This document shows, one piece after another, positions 41,903-52,434 of a stretch of 64,000 nt of DNA. The stretch is from Rickettsia typhi (GTDB lineage: Bacteria > Pseudomonadota > Alphaproteobacteria > Rickettsiales > Deianiraeaceae). The notes under the pieces were generated by a model. The model was not told the DNA's origin and ran no database searches. It was given only the letters and a program-made list of their open reading frames with translations. Numbering within the stretch: the stretch's first letter is position 1; each line of letters begins with the position of its first letter. Made by a program: the position numbers and the translations under genes. The stretch spans positions 1 through 64,000 of the forward strand of contig CAMAVJ010000003.1 in assembly GCA_945861725.1 (NCBI GenBank). The letters are read 5' to 3'.

Positions 41903-44044
41903 TTATAGATCAAATGTATCGTAAAACTTTGTATTACTCTTTGCAAGAATGCTGATTAATTGAGATGGCTCGAATCTTTTTCCTCGTTTGTGTGAAAGCT
42001 TTAGAAGTTTTTCATGAATTAATTTTGTTCCAATTGAGTCTGCATATTTTAAAATTCCACCGCGAAATGCTGGGAATCCGGCACCCATAATCATTGCCAT
42101 ATCAAGATAGTGCGGATTTTTAATGAAACCTTCTTCAAGAATTCTCGATGCCTCGTTTATCATAATCAAAGTTGTTCTTTCAACAATCTCTTCGTTGGAA
42201 ATTTTTCTGATTTTTTTATTTATCACTCTTTTGTTTGGTTTGCCATTTTTGTAAAAACCTTCACCACTTTTTTTACCAAGAAGTTTAAGGTTTTTATATA
42301 CATTTTCAAGAATATTTGATGGACGCATACGGTCTCCGTATGATGTATGCAAGATTTTTGCAACCTTATGACAAACATCAAGTCCAATTTCATCTGCGAG
42401 CTCAAAAGCTCCCATTGGCATACCAAATGCTTTGAGGATTTTGTCGATTTTGGAAATATCACCACAGTCTTCAAGACAAAGAAGGGCTTCATTCATAAAC
42501 GGCAAAAGAATTCTGTTCACAACAAATCCGTTACAATCTCCAACTGGAATTGCAACTTTTCCACACCTTCTTGCAAGTTGCATAACCTTTGCGATAGCCT
42601 CTTGTGAGGAAAATTCCGTTGAAACAACTTCAACGAGTGGCATTTTGTTTACTGGGTTAAAAAAGTGCATTCCGACAACATTTTCCTTTCTTGAGAGTGG
42701 TTGTGCGATTTCTGTGACCCTTAGTGACGATGTATTTGTTGCAATTATACACGATTTTTTCACATTTTGCTCGATCTCTTGCAAAACTGCGTGCTTTATT
42801 GGCAAATCTTCAACGACAGCTTCAATTATAATATCGGAGGCATAAATTCCATTTACTTGCGTTGTTGATGTGATTTTAGAAATGTTGACATTAGCTTGGA
42901 CATATGTGATTTTCTTTGACTTTACAAGGGATTTGTAGTATTCTTTCACTTGTTTAAAACCAAGTGCAAGTGCATTTTGATTAATATCCTTCATTCTTGT
43001 ATGAATTCCAGCGAAGTTGAGTGCAAAGGCAATTCCCCCTCCCATAATTCCACTACCAACGATGCTTGCGGAGTTTATTGGGTCAACTGGTTGGTTAAAT
43101 TCTTTTTTTAGTGCCTCGTTTGTAAAAAATAAAGTTACGAGATTTTTTGAAATATCGGTGTAGGCAAGTTTTGAAAATGCCCTTGCTTCAATTTCAAGAC
43201 CTTTATTGGAACTTTTGTCATTTTTTTTGCAAGCGGCCTTCTTTAATGTTTTTTTTATTACGCAAATTGCGGAAAGTGGTGCTGGGTAAAAGCCTTTTGT
43301 TTTTTTCAGTACAGCTTTTTTTGCAAAATATAGGATAATGTCTGGAAAGTTTTTTTCAAAAAATGTTGGCTTGTATTTATTTTTAGCAATATATTCTTTT
43401 GCGGATTTTTCAATTGTTTTTTGAATGGTTAACAAAACACTTTCAGTAGAATTTTCGTGACAAAGTTCGTGTACGAGTTTTATTTTTTTTGCTTTTTTGC
43501 CATCAATTGATTTCCCTGTGAGGATTAGATCGATGGCGTTTGTTAATCCAACGACCCTTGGAAGGCGTTGCGTTCCACCAAATCCAGGAATGAATCCCAA
43601 ATTGACCTCAGGCAGTGCAAGTTTTGTTTTTGTGTTTGTTGTTGCTATTCGAAAATCGCAAGCAAGGGCAAGCTCGAGCCCTCCTCCCATGCAAATTCCG
43701 TTAATTATTGCAAATGTTGGAATTTTGAGTTTTGCAATTTTATTTAAGATATTTTGTCCAATCGTTGCCTTTGAGAATGCATCAGATTCATTTGAAATGG
43801 TTTTAATTTCGTTGATATCGGCACCAGCTATAAAACAACCTTCTTTTGCGGATTCAAATATTACTGCAGAAATTGATTGATTTATTGACTTGTCCATTGA
43901 TATATCTGAAAGTACCGAGTCAAGTTCTGTTATTGTTCGTGAGCAGAGTGTGTTTACTGATGCAGTTTTATTTTCAAATATTATGTGTAAATTTTTACCT
44001 TTTTTAATACATTGAATGTAGTTGAGATCGTTTCTTGTATTCAT
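41903..44044 (-). CDS. Fatty oxidation complex alpha subunit (FadJ/FadB-like)
   Basis: Bifunctional enoyl-CoA hydratase and 3-hydroxyacyl-CoA dehydrogenase. N-terminal crotonase part: INGICMGGGLELALACDFRIA and LPEVNLGFIPGFGGTQRLPR with the catalytic Glu. The NAD-binding part has VGSGIMGGGIAF, then HFFNPVNKMPLVEVV with the catalytic His. About 713 residues from ATG 44044, which overlaps the thiolase stop by ATGA; a longer frame to 44089 would extend into the thiolase gene. FadJ versus FadB cannot be settled by eye. Confidence 0.92.
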   Translation of the reverse strand: MNTRNDLNYIQCIKKGKNLHIIFENKTASVNTLCSRTITELDSVLSDISMDKSINQSISAVIFESAKEGCFIAGADINEIKTISNESDAFSKATIGQNILNKIAKLKIPTFAIINGICMGGGLELALACDFRIATTNTKTKLALPEVNLGFIPGFGGTQRLPRVVGLTNAIDLILTGKSIDGKKAKKIKLVHELCHENSTESVLLTIQKTIEKSAKEYIAKNKYKPTFFEKNFPDIILYFAKKAVLKKTKGFYPAPLSAICVIKKTLKKAACKKNDKSSNKGLEIEARAFSKLAYTDISKNLVTLFFTNEALKKEFNQPVDPINSASIVGSGIMGGGIAFALNFAGIHTRMKDINQNALALGFKQVKEYYKSLVKSKKITYVQANVNISKITSTTQVNGIYASDIIIEAVVEDLPIKHAVLQEIEQNVKKSCIIATNTSSLRVTEIAQPLSRKENVVGMHFFNPVNKMPLVEVVSTEFSSQEAIAKVMQLARRCGKVAIPVGDCNGFVVNRILLPFMNEALLCLEDCGDISKIDKILKAFGMPMGAFELADEIGLDVCHKVAKILHTSYGDRMRPSNILENVYKNLKLLGKKSGEGFYKNGKPNKRVINKKIRKISNEEIVERTTLIMINEASRILEEGFIKNPHYLDMAMIMGAGFPAFRGGILKYADSIGTKLIHEKLLKLSHKRGKRFEPSQLISILAKSNTKFYDTFDL

Positions 44045-45399
44045 TTGCTTTCCAAAATAAATGTTGCACCTTGACCTCCTCCAATACAAAGAGTTGCAAG
44101 ACCGTTTTGTAAACTCTTGCGTTTCAATTCTTTTAAAATGTGAAGAATTAGCCTTGTACCAGTTGCTCCAACTGGGTGACCAAGGGCGATTGCACCACCA
44201 TTTGTGTTCAATTTATCCATATTCATTTCACCAAGTTTTGGATTTCCGTTAAGGTTTTTGTCAAAAAAAGTTTGCGAATCCATCGCCTTTACACACCCAA
44301 GAGCTTGTGCAGCAAACGCTTCATTGAGCTCAATTAGGTCAAAATCCTGAAGTGACATATTGTGTTTACGAAGAATTTTGTTTGTGGAAAAAACAGGACC
44401 AAGACCCATCCTTGTGTTGTCGCAACCTGCGAATGTGAAGTCTTTTATATACCCAAGAGGTTCAATTCCAATTTTGTTCGTGAATTCTTCGGATGCAAGA
44501 ATTAAGCCGCATGCACCATCTGTGATTTGTGACGAATTTCCAACTGTAACAGATCCGTTGTTTTTTTCGAAAAATGGCTTTAATTTTGCAAGTGCAGATG
44601 GTGTTTGATTGTTGCGAATGCCGTCGTCGTTTAGAATCATCGCGTTTGTTTCTTTTGAAAATATTGCTAAAATTTCATTTGCAAAAACACCTTCAGAAGT
44701 TGCCCGTTCTGCTAAATTATGACTTCTTGCAGAAAACTCATCCTGTTCTTGTCTTGAAATTGCAAAATCGTTTGCGATATTTTCGGCGGTAAGTCCCATT
44801 ATCAAATTACACACGGGGTCGGTTAATCCAAGTTTAAGACCAATTTCTGGAGAAAAGTTGTTTGGGCGAAATTTCAAAATGTTAAAAAGTTTTTCTTTGA
44901 AAGTGCGTGATTTAAAAATATTTTCAAAAATTGTTTGAGTTTCTTTTTTAAAAAACAACGGTATGTTGCTCATCGATTCAACACCAAGGGAAAAATACAA
45001 ATGTGCTTCATTTGCACGAATTTTTGTAACAGCCTGTGCCGCGGCTTCCATTCCGGATGCACAGTTTCTGTGAACTGTGAAGGCGGGAATTGATTTATCT
45101 ATTCCAGATTGAAGGGCGATTACCCTTGAAATGTTTGCTGCATTTGCAGGTTGAGAGACGTTGCCCGTGATAAATTCACCTATGTGCTTTCGGATGAATG
45201 GATATTTTGCACACATTTCACTTGTGATTGCGGTTCCAAGTTCAACTGCCGTTGTATCTTTTAAATTTCCACCAGATTTGATGAATGGTGTGCGAAGGCC
45301 ATCAATAACGGCGACGCGTTCGTATGTATGAGTTCTTGTGTTTGTGGTGTTTGTTTTTATCCCTGCTTTTGCAATGTATTCTGGAATCATTGACTTCAT
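44041..45399 (-). CDS. Acetyl-CoA C-acyltransferase (FadI/FadA-like thiolase)
   Basis: Final, thiolytic step of beta-oxidation. Catalytic Cys in HRNCASGMEAA, then LNEAFAAQAL, GHPVGATGTRL and CIGGGQGATF with the second Cys and His. About 452 residues from ATG 45399 (MKSMIPEYIAKAG); ATG 45390 and the upstream 45441 are alternatives. TTGACT on the minus strand (45436-45441) is a plausible -35 for the whole fad cluster and would lie inside the longest frame, so a downstream start is preferred. Length and the LxxxNGG region resemble FadI more than FadA. Confidence 0.92.
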   Translation of the reverse strand: MKSMIPEYIAKAGIKTNTTNTRTHTYERVAVIDGLRTPFIKSGGNLKDTTAVELGTAITSEMCAKYPFIRKHIGEFITGNVSQPANAANISRVIALQSGIDKSIPAFTVHRNCASGMEAAAQAVTKIRANEAHLYFSLGVESMSNIPLFFKKETQTIFENIFKSRTFKEKLFNILKFRPNNFSPEIGLKLGLTDPVCNLIMGLTAENIANDFAISRQEQDEFSARSHNLAERATSEGVFANEILAIFSKETNAMILNDDGIRNNQTPSALAKLKPFFEKNNGSVTVGNSSQITDGACGLILASEEFTNKIGIEPLGYIKDFTFAGCDNTRMGLGPVFSTNKILRKHNMSLQDFDLIELNEAFAAQALGCVKAMDSQTFFDKNLNGNPKLGEMNMDKLNTNGGAIALGHPVGATGTRLILHILKELKRKSLQNGLATLCIGGGQGATFILESK

Positions 45400-45449
45400 A
45401 AAAATATGTATTAATAACATTTTGTAAAATAGAAAAGTCAAGAATTATC

Positions 45450-45478
45450 TTGCAAAATAAAATTGTATATATTATAAA
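45450..45478 (+). promoter_or_regulatory. Putative mltA promoter
   Basis: TTGCAA at 45450-45455, 17-base spacer, TATAAA at 45473-45478. The expected transcript start near 45485 lies past ATG 45483, favouring ATG 45507 for mltA. It faces the fad-cluster promoter, so the two are in a compact divergent region. Confidence 0.5.
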
Positions 45479-45506
45479 TAGTATGTTGCTAATTAAAAGT
45501 TGTAAA

Positions 45507-46814
45507 ATGATATTTCAAATGTTGATTATCATACTAGGTTTTTTCTCACACGCTAAGTACGACGCTGGTGATGGTGGTATAAATTATGTGAAAAATCAAA
45601 TTCTTTCTGACAACCTCGTTCGCAGAAACGATATTAATGTGAACAGAATTTTCATGAGCAAAGGTGATGACTACATTGATCTTGCGGAATACTTACTTAT
45701 TCGTCAAGATGAAAGGAAAGTTCAGCACCATTCCAATAATTTGAATGGAAATATTTTATCGAAAAAAAGTTCTGACGAAAAAACGGGTATCAACCAAGAT
45801 TTTTTTTACAAAGATGGATTTTATATGATGAAATCTGATTGGTCGACGATGCATGGAGTTGTTAGGGAGGATTGGTATTCTGTTGTAAATGGCTACCTTT
45901 CTGTTTGTAAAAAAATTGCACTACAGCCGAGTGGTTTTGCAATAAAATCTGGAGTTGTGCAAATTGGAACCGTTGCCAATTTGAAGGAAATTTGTAAAGA
46001 ACTTGGAACAATTAAGGATAAAAATGAAAGTGAAATTGCTTCATACTTTATTCAACATTTTACGCCGTATATGGTTGGCGATGATGATGCTCGTGCAACA
46101 ACTGGTATTTTTACGGGGTATTATTATCCAATGTTAAACGCGAGTAGGGAAAGAAGTGGGAAGTATCGTTATCCTATTTATAAAAAACCAAAAGATTTAA
46201 CTCAAAGTTCGACTTCTTATACAAGGGAGGAAATTTCAAAAGGTGTACTTGATGGAAAGGGTTTGGAGATTTTCTGGGTTGATGATTACGTCGACCTATT
46301 CTTTCTTCATATTCAAGGGAGCGGTATGTTGAAATTACAAGAAGGTGGTTATGCACACGTTAAGTTTTCGGCGAAGAATAATCAACCATACGCTTCAATT
46401 GGGAAGTATATGACGGAAAGGAAGTATATTAAAAGAGGGGAGGACGCAAGGGAGTTTTTGCGTCACAACCCAAGGGTTGCAAACGAAATTATGAATGTGA
46501 ATCAGTCATACATTTTTTTTGAGGAAAATCACGAGAAATCAGTGTTGGGTGCACACGGTTCGGAGTTGGTTGACGGAAGATCTTTGGCCGTTGACAACAA
46601 GTTTATTCCATACGGCTTAATGCTTTATTTGGACGCCAATGATGGGGCAAAAATTATGTTCTCGCAGGATACCGGTTCCGCAATTAAGGGCAAAATTCGT
46701 GGTGACATTTTTGTTGGAAAGGGCTTTGACGCTGGGGAAAAAGCTAAGAGAATTTACGCAAAGGGATTTGTGTATATCCTTGTGCATAAAAATCAGAAAA
46801 TTGAGGTTATTTAG
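45507..46814 (+). CDS. mltA: Membrane-bound lytic murein transglycosylase A MltA
   Basis: Exolytic cleavage of peptidoglycan glycan strands with 1,6-anhydro product. A signal sequence ([16 protein letters not shown], no lipobox Cys) precedes the MltA domain: [31 protein letters not shown], and the 3D/barwin-like end with the catalytic Asp in [19 protein letters not shown]. About 435 residues. Starts at 45450 (TTG) and 45483 are possible but the promoter position favours 45507. The gene is followed by rpoD. Confidence 0.9.
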   Translation: MIFQMLIIILGFFSHAKYDAGDGGINYVKNQILSDNLVRRNDINVNRIFMSKGDDYIDLAEYLLIRQDERKVQHHSNNLNGNILSKKSSDEKTGINQDFFYKDGFYMMKSDWSTMHGVVREDWYSVVNGYLSVCKKIALQPSGFAIKSGVVQIGTVANLKEICKELGTIKDKNESEIASYFIQHFTPYMVGDDDARATTGIFTGYYYPMLNASRERSGKYRYPIYKKPKDLTQSSTSYTREEISKGVLDGKGLEIFWVDDYVDLFFLHIQGSGMLKLQEGGYAHVKFSAKNNQPYASIGKYMTERKYIKRGEDAREFLRHNPRVANEIMNVNQSYIFFEENHEKSVLGAHGSELVDGRSLAVDNKFIPYGLMLYLDANDGAKIMFSQDTGSAIKGKIRGDIFVGKGFDAGEKAKRIYAKGFVYILVHKNQKIEVI

Positions 46815-46839
46815 TGTTGACTTTTATTTATTTCAACAC
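46814..46839. repeat. Inverted repeat between mltA and rpoD
   Basis: GTGTTGA (46814-46820) and TCAACAC (46833-46839) form a perfect 7-bp stem with a 12-base AT loop, starting on the last base of the mltA stop codon. No T-run follows, so it is a poor intrinsic terminator. It overlaps TTGACT (46817-46822), a possible -35 for rpoD, and could be an operator. Confidence 0.4.
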
Positions 46840-46869
46840 ACTACTTTGGTTAAAAGATCATTTAAAGTT

Positions 46870-48804
46870 ATGTCAAAAAAAATCAGTAGTAAAAATCAAA
46901 TTACAGACGCTGCCTTGGAACAAGATCCCGATTCAATTCTAAAGTACATTAAACCGTTGATTGAAATTGGAAAAACTGATGGGTATATTACATATGATGA
47001 CCTTAATAAGGCACTTCCAGTCAACTGTAGCGAAGAAGTTTATGTAACGGTAATATCGTTTCTTGAGGATTTCGATATCACTGTTTTAAAAACACCAAAA
47101 ACATCATCTTCAGTAATTGAGCCAGAATCTGACGATGCCGTTGAACAAGTGGAGGACGAAGTTCTTTCAGGCGTTACGCAAAACGCGACGAATTTGTATA
47201 TGACAAAAATGAGCAACATTCCGCTTCTTACGAAAGAAAGCGAAATAAGTATTGCTCGACGTATTGAGGATGGTAAAAATGGCATTTTGCAATCAACATT
47301 AAAAATTCCACATGCTTTAAATAAAATTATTGCGATTTACGATGAGGTTGTGAATGGGCAAATTCTTCTTCGTGATGTTATTGAAGTTGATGCACTGTAT
47401 CGAGATCTTCACACCGTTGACGATGCTCTTATACAAAAAGATGGCATGGAAGGTGTTGATGAAAGTGAAGAAGAAGTTGAGGATTTTGACTCCGAAGATT
47501 TTGAAGAAATCGATGAAACAATTGCACAACTTGAAAATGAAGGTACGATTTCCGTTAGTGTAATGGAAAGGGCTTTGACTCAACACGTGACGACATGTCT
47601 TGGAAGGGCTATTGAAAAAATTCAGAAAGTTATGAGCATCGCAAGGGCAAATTCCCAAGATATTTCATCGCCAAGAGTTCTACTTTTATTGAATGATATT
47701 TATGACGAAGTAAAAGCTACAAGGTTAAACCAGAGTATTATTGGAAATATTTCTGCGGAAATTTTTGAAATCAATAAGTCAATTATTGAAATTGAAAAGG
47801 AAATTATTGATCTTTTTGAGCTGTATGGAATTAAAAGGGATATTATCTTTTCAAAGGTTTTATCACAACCAATTGATGACACAAAATGGCTTGAATCCGT
47901 GTTAAAATCTTCAAACAAGAATGTTGCCGAATGTGCATTAAAAAGCAAAGAAGCTTTGGAAAATATTGCAGAAAGAATTTTGTTTATTAAAAATAAACAT
48001 ACGATTATCGAAATTGCTGATTTCAAAACCCTTGTGGCCTCTGTTCAGAAAAATTCTCGAGACACTCAGAGGGCAAAAAAAGAAATGATTGAGGCGAATT
48101 TGCGTCTTGTTATTTCAATTGTTAAAAGGTATGGCAGTAAAAATGTTTCATTTTTGGATTTAGTCCAAGAGGGTAACATGGGTCTTATTAAGGCGGTTGA
48201 TAAATTTGAGTACCGCCGTGGATGTAAGTTTTCAACATATGCAACGTGGTGGATTAAACAAGCTATTAACCGTGCAGCCATTGATCAAGGAAGGTTAATT
48301 AGGATTCCCGTCCATATGGTTGATGATGTTTCTAAAATGAATAAAATTATTCGCGACCTTCGAAAAAAACTTGATCGTGAGCCAACCGTTAAGGAGATTG
48401 CAAAAAAAATGTGCGTTGCTCCTGAAAAAATTGCGAAAATGCAAAGAATTGTGACCGATCCCGTTAGTTTGGAGGCTCCAATTGGGCACGATAACGATAA
48501 CACATTTGGAGACTTTATTGAGGATAAATCCTCAACCTCGCCATTTCAAGCCGCCCTTGAGAAGGATTTAAAAAAGTTGACTAGAAAGCTCCTTTCAGAA
48601 CTTACTCTACGCGAGGAGAGGGTTTTGCGGATGAGATTTGGAATTGATATGAATCGCGATCACACCCTTGAAGAGGTTGGCGAGCAATTTGATGTTACAC
48701 GCGAAAGGGTTCGTCAAATTGAGGCAAAGGCCTTGAGGAAACTTCGTCACCCAATACGCTCAAGTTACCTAAAGGATTATATTAAAAGTGATACCGATGA
48801 GTAG
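46870..48804 (+). CDS. rpoD: RNA polymerase primary sigma factor RpoD
   Basis: Housekeeping sigma-70. Region 1.1 at the N-terminus ([11 protein letters not shown]), region 1.2 ([20 protein letters not shown]), an acidic non-conserved insert, region 2 ([54 protein letters not shown]), region 3, and region 4 ([38 protein letters not shown]), quoted in short parts. 644 residues from ATG 46870, the first start outside mltA; normal for the family. Confidence 0.97.
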   Translation: MSKKISSKNQITDAALEQDPDSILKYIKPLIEIGKTDGYITYDDLNKALPVNCSEEVYVTVISFLEDFDITVLKTPKTSSSVIEPESDDAVEQVEDEVLSGVTQNATNLYMTKMSNIPLLTKESEISIARRIEDGKNGILQSTLKIPHALNKIIAIYDEVVNGQILLRDVIEVDALYRDLHTVDDALIQKDGMEGVDESEEEVEDFDSEDFEEIDETIAQLENEGTISVSVMERALTQHVTTCLGRAIEKIQKVMSIARANSQDISSPRVLLLLNDIYDEVKATRLNQSIIGNISAEIFEINKSIIEIEKEIIDLFELYGIKRDIIFSKVLSQPIDDTKWLESVLKSSNKNVAECALKSKEALENIAERILFIKNKHTIIEIADFKTLVASVQKNSRDTQRAKKEMIEANLRLVISIVKRYGSKNVSFLDLVQEGNMGLIKAVDKFEYRRGCKFSTYATWWIKQAINRAAIDQGRLIRIPVHMVDDVSKMNKIIRDLRKKLDREPTVKEIAKKMCVAPEKIAKMQRIVTDPVSLEAPIGHDNDNTFGDFIEDKSSTSPFQAALEKDLKKLTRKLLSELTLREERVLRMRFGIDMNRDHTLEEVGEQFDVTRERVRQIEAKALRKLRHPIRSSYLKDYIKSDTDE

Positions 48805-48830
48805 TTTGATGAATAATTATTAATAATAAA

Positions 48831-49394
48831 ATGATTGAGCAGGTTTTACAAAAAAGTCCATTTTTACAAGATTGCACAATAGTTACTGCGTTTTCTGAAG
48901 AAACGGTTTACTACTCTAGTCCGGAAAAAATTCATCAATTTTTGGATTTTCTCAAAGATTCTGGTGAATTTCAAATTTTGATTGATATTTGTGGTGTGCA
49001 TTACCCTGCCAATATTAAGCCATTTGAAGTCGTTTATCATCTTCTTTCTATGACAAAAAATCAAAGAGTGAGGGTGATTGTTCAGTTAAATGAAGATGAA
49101 GAAATTCACACATCCGATGGCATTTATAGTTCCGCAAATTGGCTTGAAAGGGAAACTTATGATATGTATGGCATTGTTTTTTCGAATAGCAAAGATCTTC
49201 GTCGCATCTTGACTGACTACAACTTTGAAGGCTTTCCTCTTCGAAAAGATTTTCCATTAACGGGATTTACAGAAGTTCGTTACGACCCCGTTAAGGGCGA
49301 AATTGTTTATGAACAGGTTTCACTCGCACAGGATTACCGTGAATTTGATTTTAAGTCGAATTGGATTGGTCAAACGCTTGAGAAGAAAAAATAA
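48831..49394 (+). CDS. nuoC: NADH-quinone oxidoreductase subunit C NuoC
   Basis: 30-kDa peripheral-arm subunit of complex I. The signature ERETYDMYGIVFSNSKDLRRIL is followed by DYNFEGFPLRKDFPLTGF and a conserved EVRYDPVKGEIVYEQV end, quoted in parts. Length 187 is normal. It stands alone between rpoD and a chorismate mutase gene, without nuoA, B or D next to it, so the nuo operon is split in this genome. Confidence 0.96.
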   Translation: MIEQVLQKSPFLQDCTIVTAFSEETVYYSSPEKIHQFLDFLKDSGEFQILIDICGVHYPANIKPFEVVYHLLSMTKNQRVRVIVQLNEDEEIHTSDGIYSSANWLERETYDMYGIVFSNSKDLRRILTDYNFEGFPLRKDFPLTGFTEVRYDPVKGEIVYEQVSLAQDYREFDFKSNWIGQTLEKKK

Positions 49395-49407
49395 TTAGAT
49401 AAAAATT

Positions 49408-50091
49408 ATGAAATTATCGCTATTGCGTAGGGAGATTGATGAAATTGATTCGCAAATAGTTTCGCTTTTTGTCAAAAGATCGCAAATTGTGCATAAAGTT
49501 AAAGAATTAAAGGATTCCCGTGCGGAAAAATCTGGTGAATATCATCTTCATATAAAGCCTGATCGTGAATTTGATGTCATTGCAAATGTTTTAAATTTAG
49601 CAAAGGACTCGCTATTTTCGTGTAAGTTTTTCTTTCATACTTGGCGTGGAGTGATTTCTGCTTCAAATTTTTTAGAGCAAAATCTTTCATTGGTTGCCAC
49701 TTGCGATGCTTCAAAATATTCACTTTTTGAATATTATGCGATGCAAAAGCAAGTTGAAATTGATAAAACTCAAGCTGCCTTTGCTAAAATTGAAACTAAC
49801 GACGCTCATATTCTTGCATTCCATAAAAGTAATGCTGAGGCTTTTGAATTTCTAAAAAAATCGAAAAAAATAACAATTTTTGCGCAATCAAGTGGCGACA
49901 CCTTCCTTTGTGGTAAAGTATTAACTCCGTATTTTGCAAGCCCTGCACTTGCTGTCACACTAAATCCATCGCAAATTGTAATTAACAAGGAAGCTGGTGT
50001 TTTTGCTTCCGAAAATATCGATGATATATGCCAAGCATCGTGTATTGGTGCATTCTATCCGTACTGGACGCCATCCGTAACTTCTGTATAA
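49408..50091 (+). CDS. Chorismate mutase with C-terminal extension
   Basis: Residues 1-90 form an AroQ-type helical chorismate mutase (LRREIDEIDSQIVSLFVKRS, then KVKELK and DREFDVIANVL), which converts chorismate to prephenate. The remaining 135 residues have alternating strands and helices and no motif I recognise; similar extensions occur in alphaproteobacterial chorismate mutases. Together with aroK at 55053 it shows at least part of the aromatic amino acid pathway. It follows nuoC by 13 bases. Confidence 0.82.
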   Translation: MKLSLLRREIDEIDSQIVSLFVKRSQIVHKVKELKDSRAEKSGEYHLHIKPDREFDVIANVLNLAKDSLFSCKFFFHTWRGVISASNFLEQNLSLVATCDASKYSLFEYYAMQKQVEIDKTQAAFAKIETNDAHILAFHKSNAEAFEFLKKSKKITIFAQSSGDTFLCGKVLTPYFASPALAVTLNPSQIVINKEAGVFASENIDDICQASCIGAFYPYWTPSVTSV

Positions 50092-50155
50092 TGCAAATTT
50101 TATGAAATTTGTCTTTATAAAGAGAGGTCGTGGGCGACATCGAATGTATGAAATT

Positions 50156-51811
50156 CTATGCCACGCTTGCGATTAATGCTTGAAAAAGTGGAGATGGTTT
50201 AAAAAATGATGATTGGAATTCTGGGTGGAATTGTACTCCAATAAAAAACTTGTGGGTAGGGATTTCAACTATTTCTGGTAAGTTGTCCTGTGATATTACT
50301 GAAAAATTCATGCCATTTTGTTCAAACTGTGCCTTATACGATGCATCAACTTCATAGCGATGGCGGTGTCTTTCGGAAAATTGTGCCCCGTAAATTTTAT
50401 ATGCAATAGATGATTTGTCGTGAATTTCAGCTGTATATAGACCAAGTCTCATTGTGCCACCAAGATCAGTTTTGTTGCATCGTTTTTCAATTTTTCCATC
50501 TTTTTCAAACTGCTCAATAATGTCAATCAACTTCGTTCCAAGCTTAATTTGACCAGATTCACCTGTTCCATGTGGAACAGATTCTATCCACTCTGCGGAA
50601 CAGGCGTCGGCGATTTGCAGTTGGTTTCGTGCGAATTCCGTTACCATAACTTGCATTCCAAGGCAGATTCCAAGCGTGGGAATGTTGTTTGTGCGTAAAA
50701 ATTCCGCCCATTTAATTTTACCTTCAATGCCGCGAATGCCAAATCCGCCGGGGATTATCGCACAATTTGCACCTTTTAAGTCGTCAATTGTGGGAGCTTG
50801 GCTATCGAAGTCTTCGGAATCTATCCAAACGATTTCGGGATATTTTCCAAATGAAACGCACGAATGTTCGAGTGATTCACAAATTGATTTGTAGGCGTCG
50901 GCGTGGTGCGTATATTTTCCTATGACGGCGATTGTGATTTTATTTTTTTCTTTTTTTGCATTTTGAAGTTTTACTGTATATTCCTTGAAGTGGTTGAGGT
51001 TTGGTTTTCTTTCTTCGGCGATTCCAAAGTGATCCAAAATCACCTTATGCATATCTTGCTCAAGGTACAGTGGCGGAATTTCATAAATTGACTTGACGTC
51101 TAGTCCTTCGAATACAGCTTCTTCGTTGACATTGCAAAATAGTGCAATTTTTTTCTTATTTTCCTTACCAATATGAACGGATGAGCGGCAAAGGATGGCA
51201 TCAGGAGCAAGACCAATGGACATCAATTCCTTAACGGAGTGCTGCGTTGGCTTGGTTTTTATCTCCCTTGATGGGGCGAGGTATGGGACATAAGTTAAGT
51301 GTATTAGCATTGTTTTGTTTTTGTATTTCTGGCGAATTTGCCTTATTGTTTCAAAAAATGGCAGGGCTTCGATGTCACCAACCGTTCCACCGACTTCACA
51401 AATGATGAAATCCGCTTTTTCGGGATTATTTGTGATAAAATCCGACATAAGATTTGTGACGTGTGGGATCGTTTGCACCGTCTTTCCAAGATACTTCCCC
51501 TTTCTTTCATTTTGAATTAATTGCTGGTAGATTTTTCCAGATGTAATATTGCTTGCTTTTGATGTCATTATTCCCGTGAAGCGTTCGTAGTGTCCAAGGT
51601 CAAGGTCGCATTCTCCGCCGTCGTTTGTAACAAAAACCTCGCCGTGCTCGACTGGGTTCATTGTGCCAGGATCGATGTTTAGGTAGGGGTCAAGTTTTTT
51701 TAGGAAGACTGAATATCCCATTGATTTAAGAATTGCCCCGATTGAAGCGGTTGCTATACCTTTGCCAAGGGAGGAAACGACACCACCCGTGATGAAAATG
51801 AATCTTGCCAT
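50156..51811 (-). CDS. pyrG: CTP synthase PyrG
   Basis: Makes CTP from UTP, ATP and glutamine. Synthetase domain: RFIFITGGVVSSLGKGIATAS, LNIDPGTMNPVEHGEVFVT. Glutaminase domain: IIPGGFGIRG, catalytic Cys in LGICLGMQVMV, and His/Glu in GVQFHPEF. About 551 residues from ATG 51811 (MARFIFITGG), matching the family's start; the in-frame ATG at 51853 adds 14 unrelated residues. Upstream, 51812-52023 contains a 15-bp palindrome TTTCCAACTTGGAAA (51920-51934) and nothing else I can support. Confidence 0.97.
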   Translation of the reverse strand: MARFIFITGGVVSSLGKGIATASIGAILKSMGYSVFLKKLDPYLNIDPGTMNPVEHGEVFVTNDGGECDLDLGHYERFTGIMTSKASNITSGKIYQQLIQNERKGKYLGKTVQTIPHVTNLMSDFITNNPEKADFIICEVGGTVGDIEALPFFETIRQIRQKYKNKTMLIHLTYVPYLAPSREIKTKPTQHSVKELMSIGLAPDAILCRSSVHIGKENKKKIALFCNVNEEAVFEGLDVKSIYEIPPLYLEQDMHKVILDHFGIAEERKPNLNHFKEYTVKLQNAKKEKNKITIAVIGKYTHHADAYKSICESLEHSCVSFGKYPEIVWIDSEDFDSQAPTIDDLKGANCAIIPGGFGIRGIEGKIKWAEFLRTNNIPTLGICLGMQVMVTEFARNQLQIADACSAEWIESVPHGTGESGQIKLGTKLIDIIEQFEKDGKIEKRCNKTDLGGTMRLGLYTAEIHDKSSIAYKIYGAQFSERHRHRYEVDASYKAQFEQNGMNFSVISQDNLPEIVEIPTHKFFIGVQFHPEFQSSFFKPSPLFQALIASVA

Positions 51812-52023
51812 ATTTTGTTTTTTTAAGTCAACAATGTTATTCGAGAAAATCAAGAAAAAAATACCTCGTTATATCACAGTAGAACAAACTATTTTTTTTA
51901 TTTTATGAAAATAGAAAGATTTCCAACTTGGAAAGTAGAGTTTGATATTATTTAATAAATACTGGCAGTTATAGTTGTTTTGGATTTTCAATCAACTTTG
52001 GATGTTAAGAAGATTGTGTGAAT

Positions 52024-52434
52024 TTACCCTTGGATGGTTTGAATGGAGTGTGATATTCTAATTATTGCTGAAGTTACAACGAGAAGAATACTAGTTTCTA
52101 TGGCAAATGAGCCGATTATGTGTCCAAAATTTGGGTGAAATATTTGGTATTCGAATAAAGTTCCACTGAAAAATATTGAAAATATGCCAGTTGTTATGTA
52201 CGCCGTAAGACCGCAGAATGTTAAGATGTTTAGTGTTCTTTTTGAAATAATCGTAATGCTATTTGCAACTTCGTAAATAATTATTCCAGAAGCAAGAAGT
52301 GCACCCGCTTGGAATCCACCGCCGGGCGTAGATTTCCCAAATATATGGATATAAAAAGAGAAGGCGATGCAGAGTATTAAAACAAATGATGATGCGAATT
52401 TTAAAAGAAATTTTTCAAAATGATTAAGATTCAT
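52024..52434 (-). CDS. MrpB/MnhB-like Na+/H+ antiporter subunit
   Basis: A 136-residue membrane protein with the MnhB hallmark HIFGKSTPGGGFQAGALLASG, preceded by one hydrophobic segment and followed by two or three more, the last ending in IIGSFAIETSILLVVTSAII. This corresponds to the stand-alone MrpB subunit of Mrp/Mnh cation antiporters. It overlaps the purS stop by one base (TAATG). The MrpF-like subunit is 18 kb away at 33389. Confidence 0.85.
   Translation of the reverse strand: MNLNHFEKFLLKFASSFVLILCIAFSFYIHIFGKSTPGGGFQAGALLASGIIIYEVANSITIISKRTLNILTFCGLTAYITTGIFSIFFSGTLFEYQIFHPNFGHIIGSFAIETSILLVVTSAIIRISHSIQTIQG

Noticed and set aside
46814..46839. Rho-independent terminator after mltA
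   Set aside because: The stem is followed by ACTACTTTGG, not a T-run.
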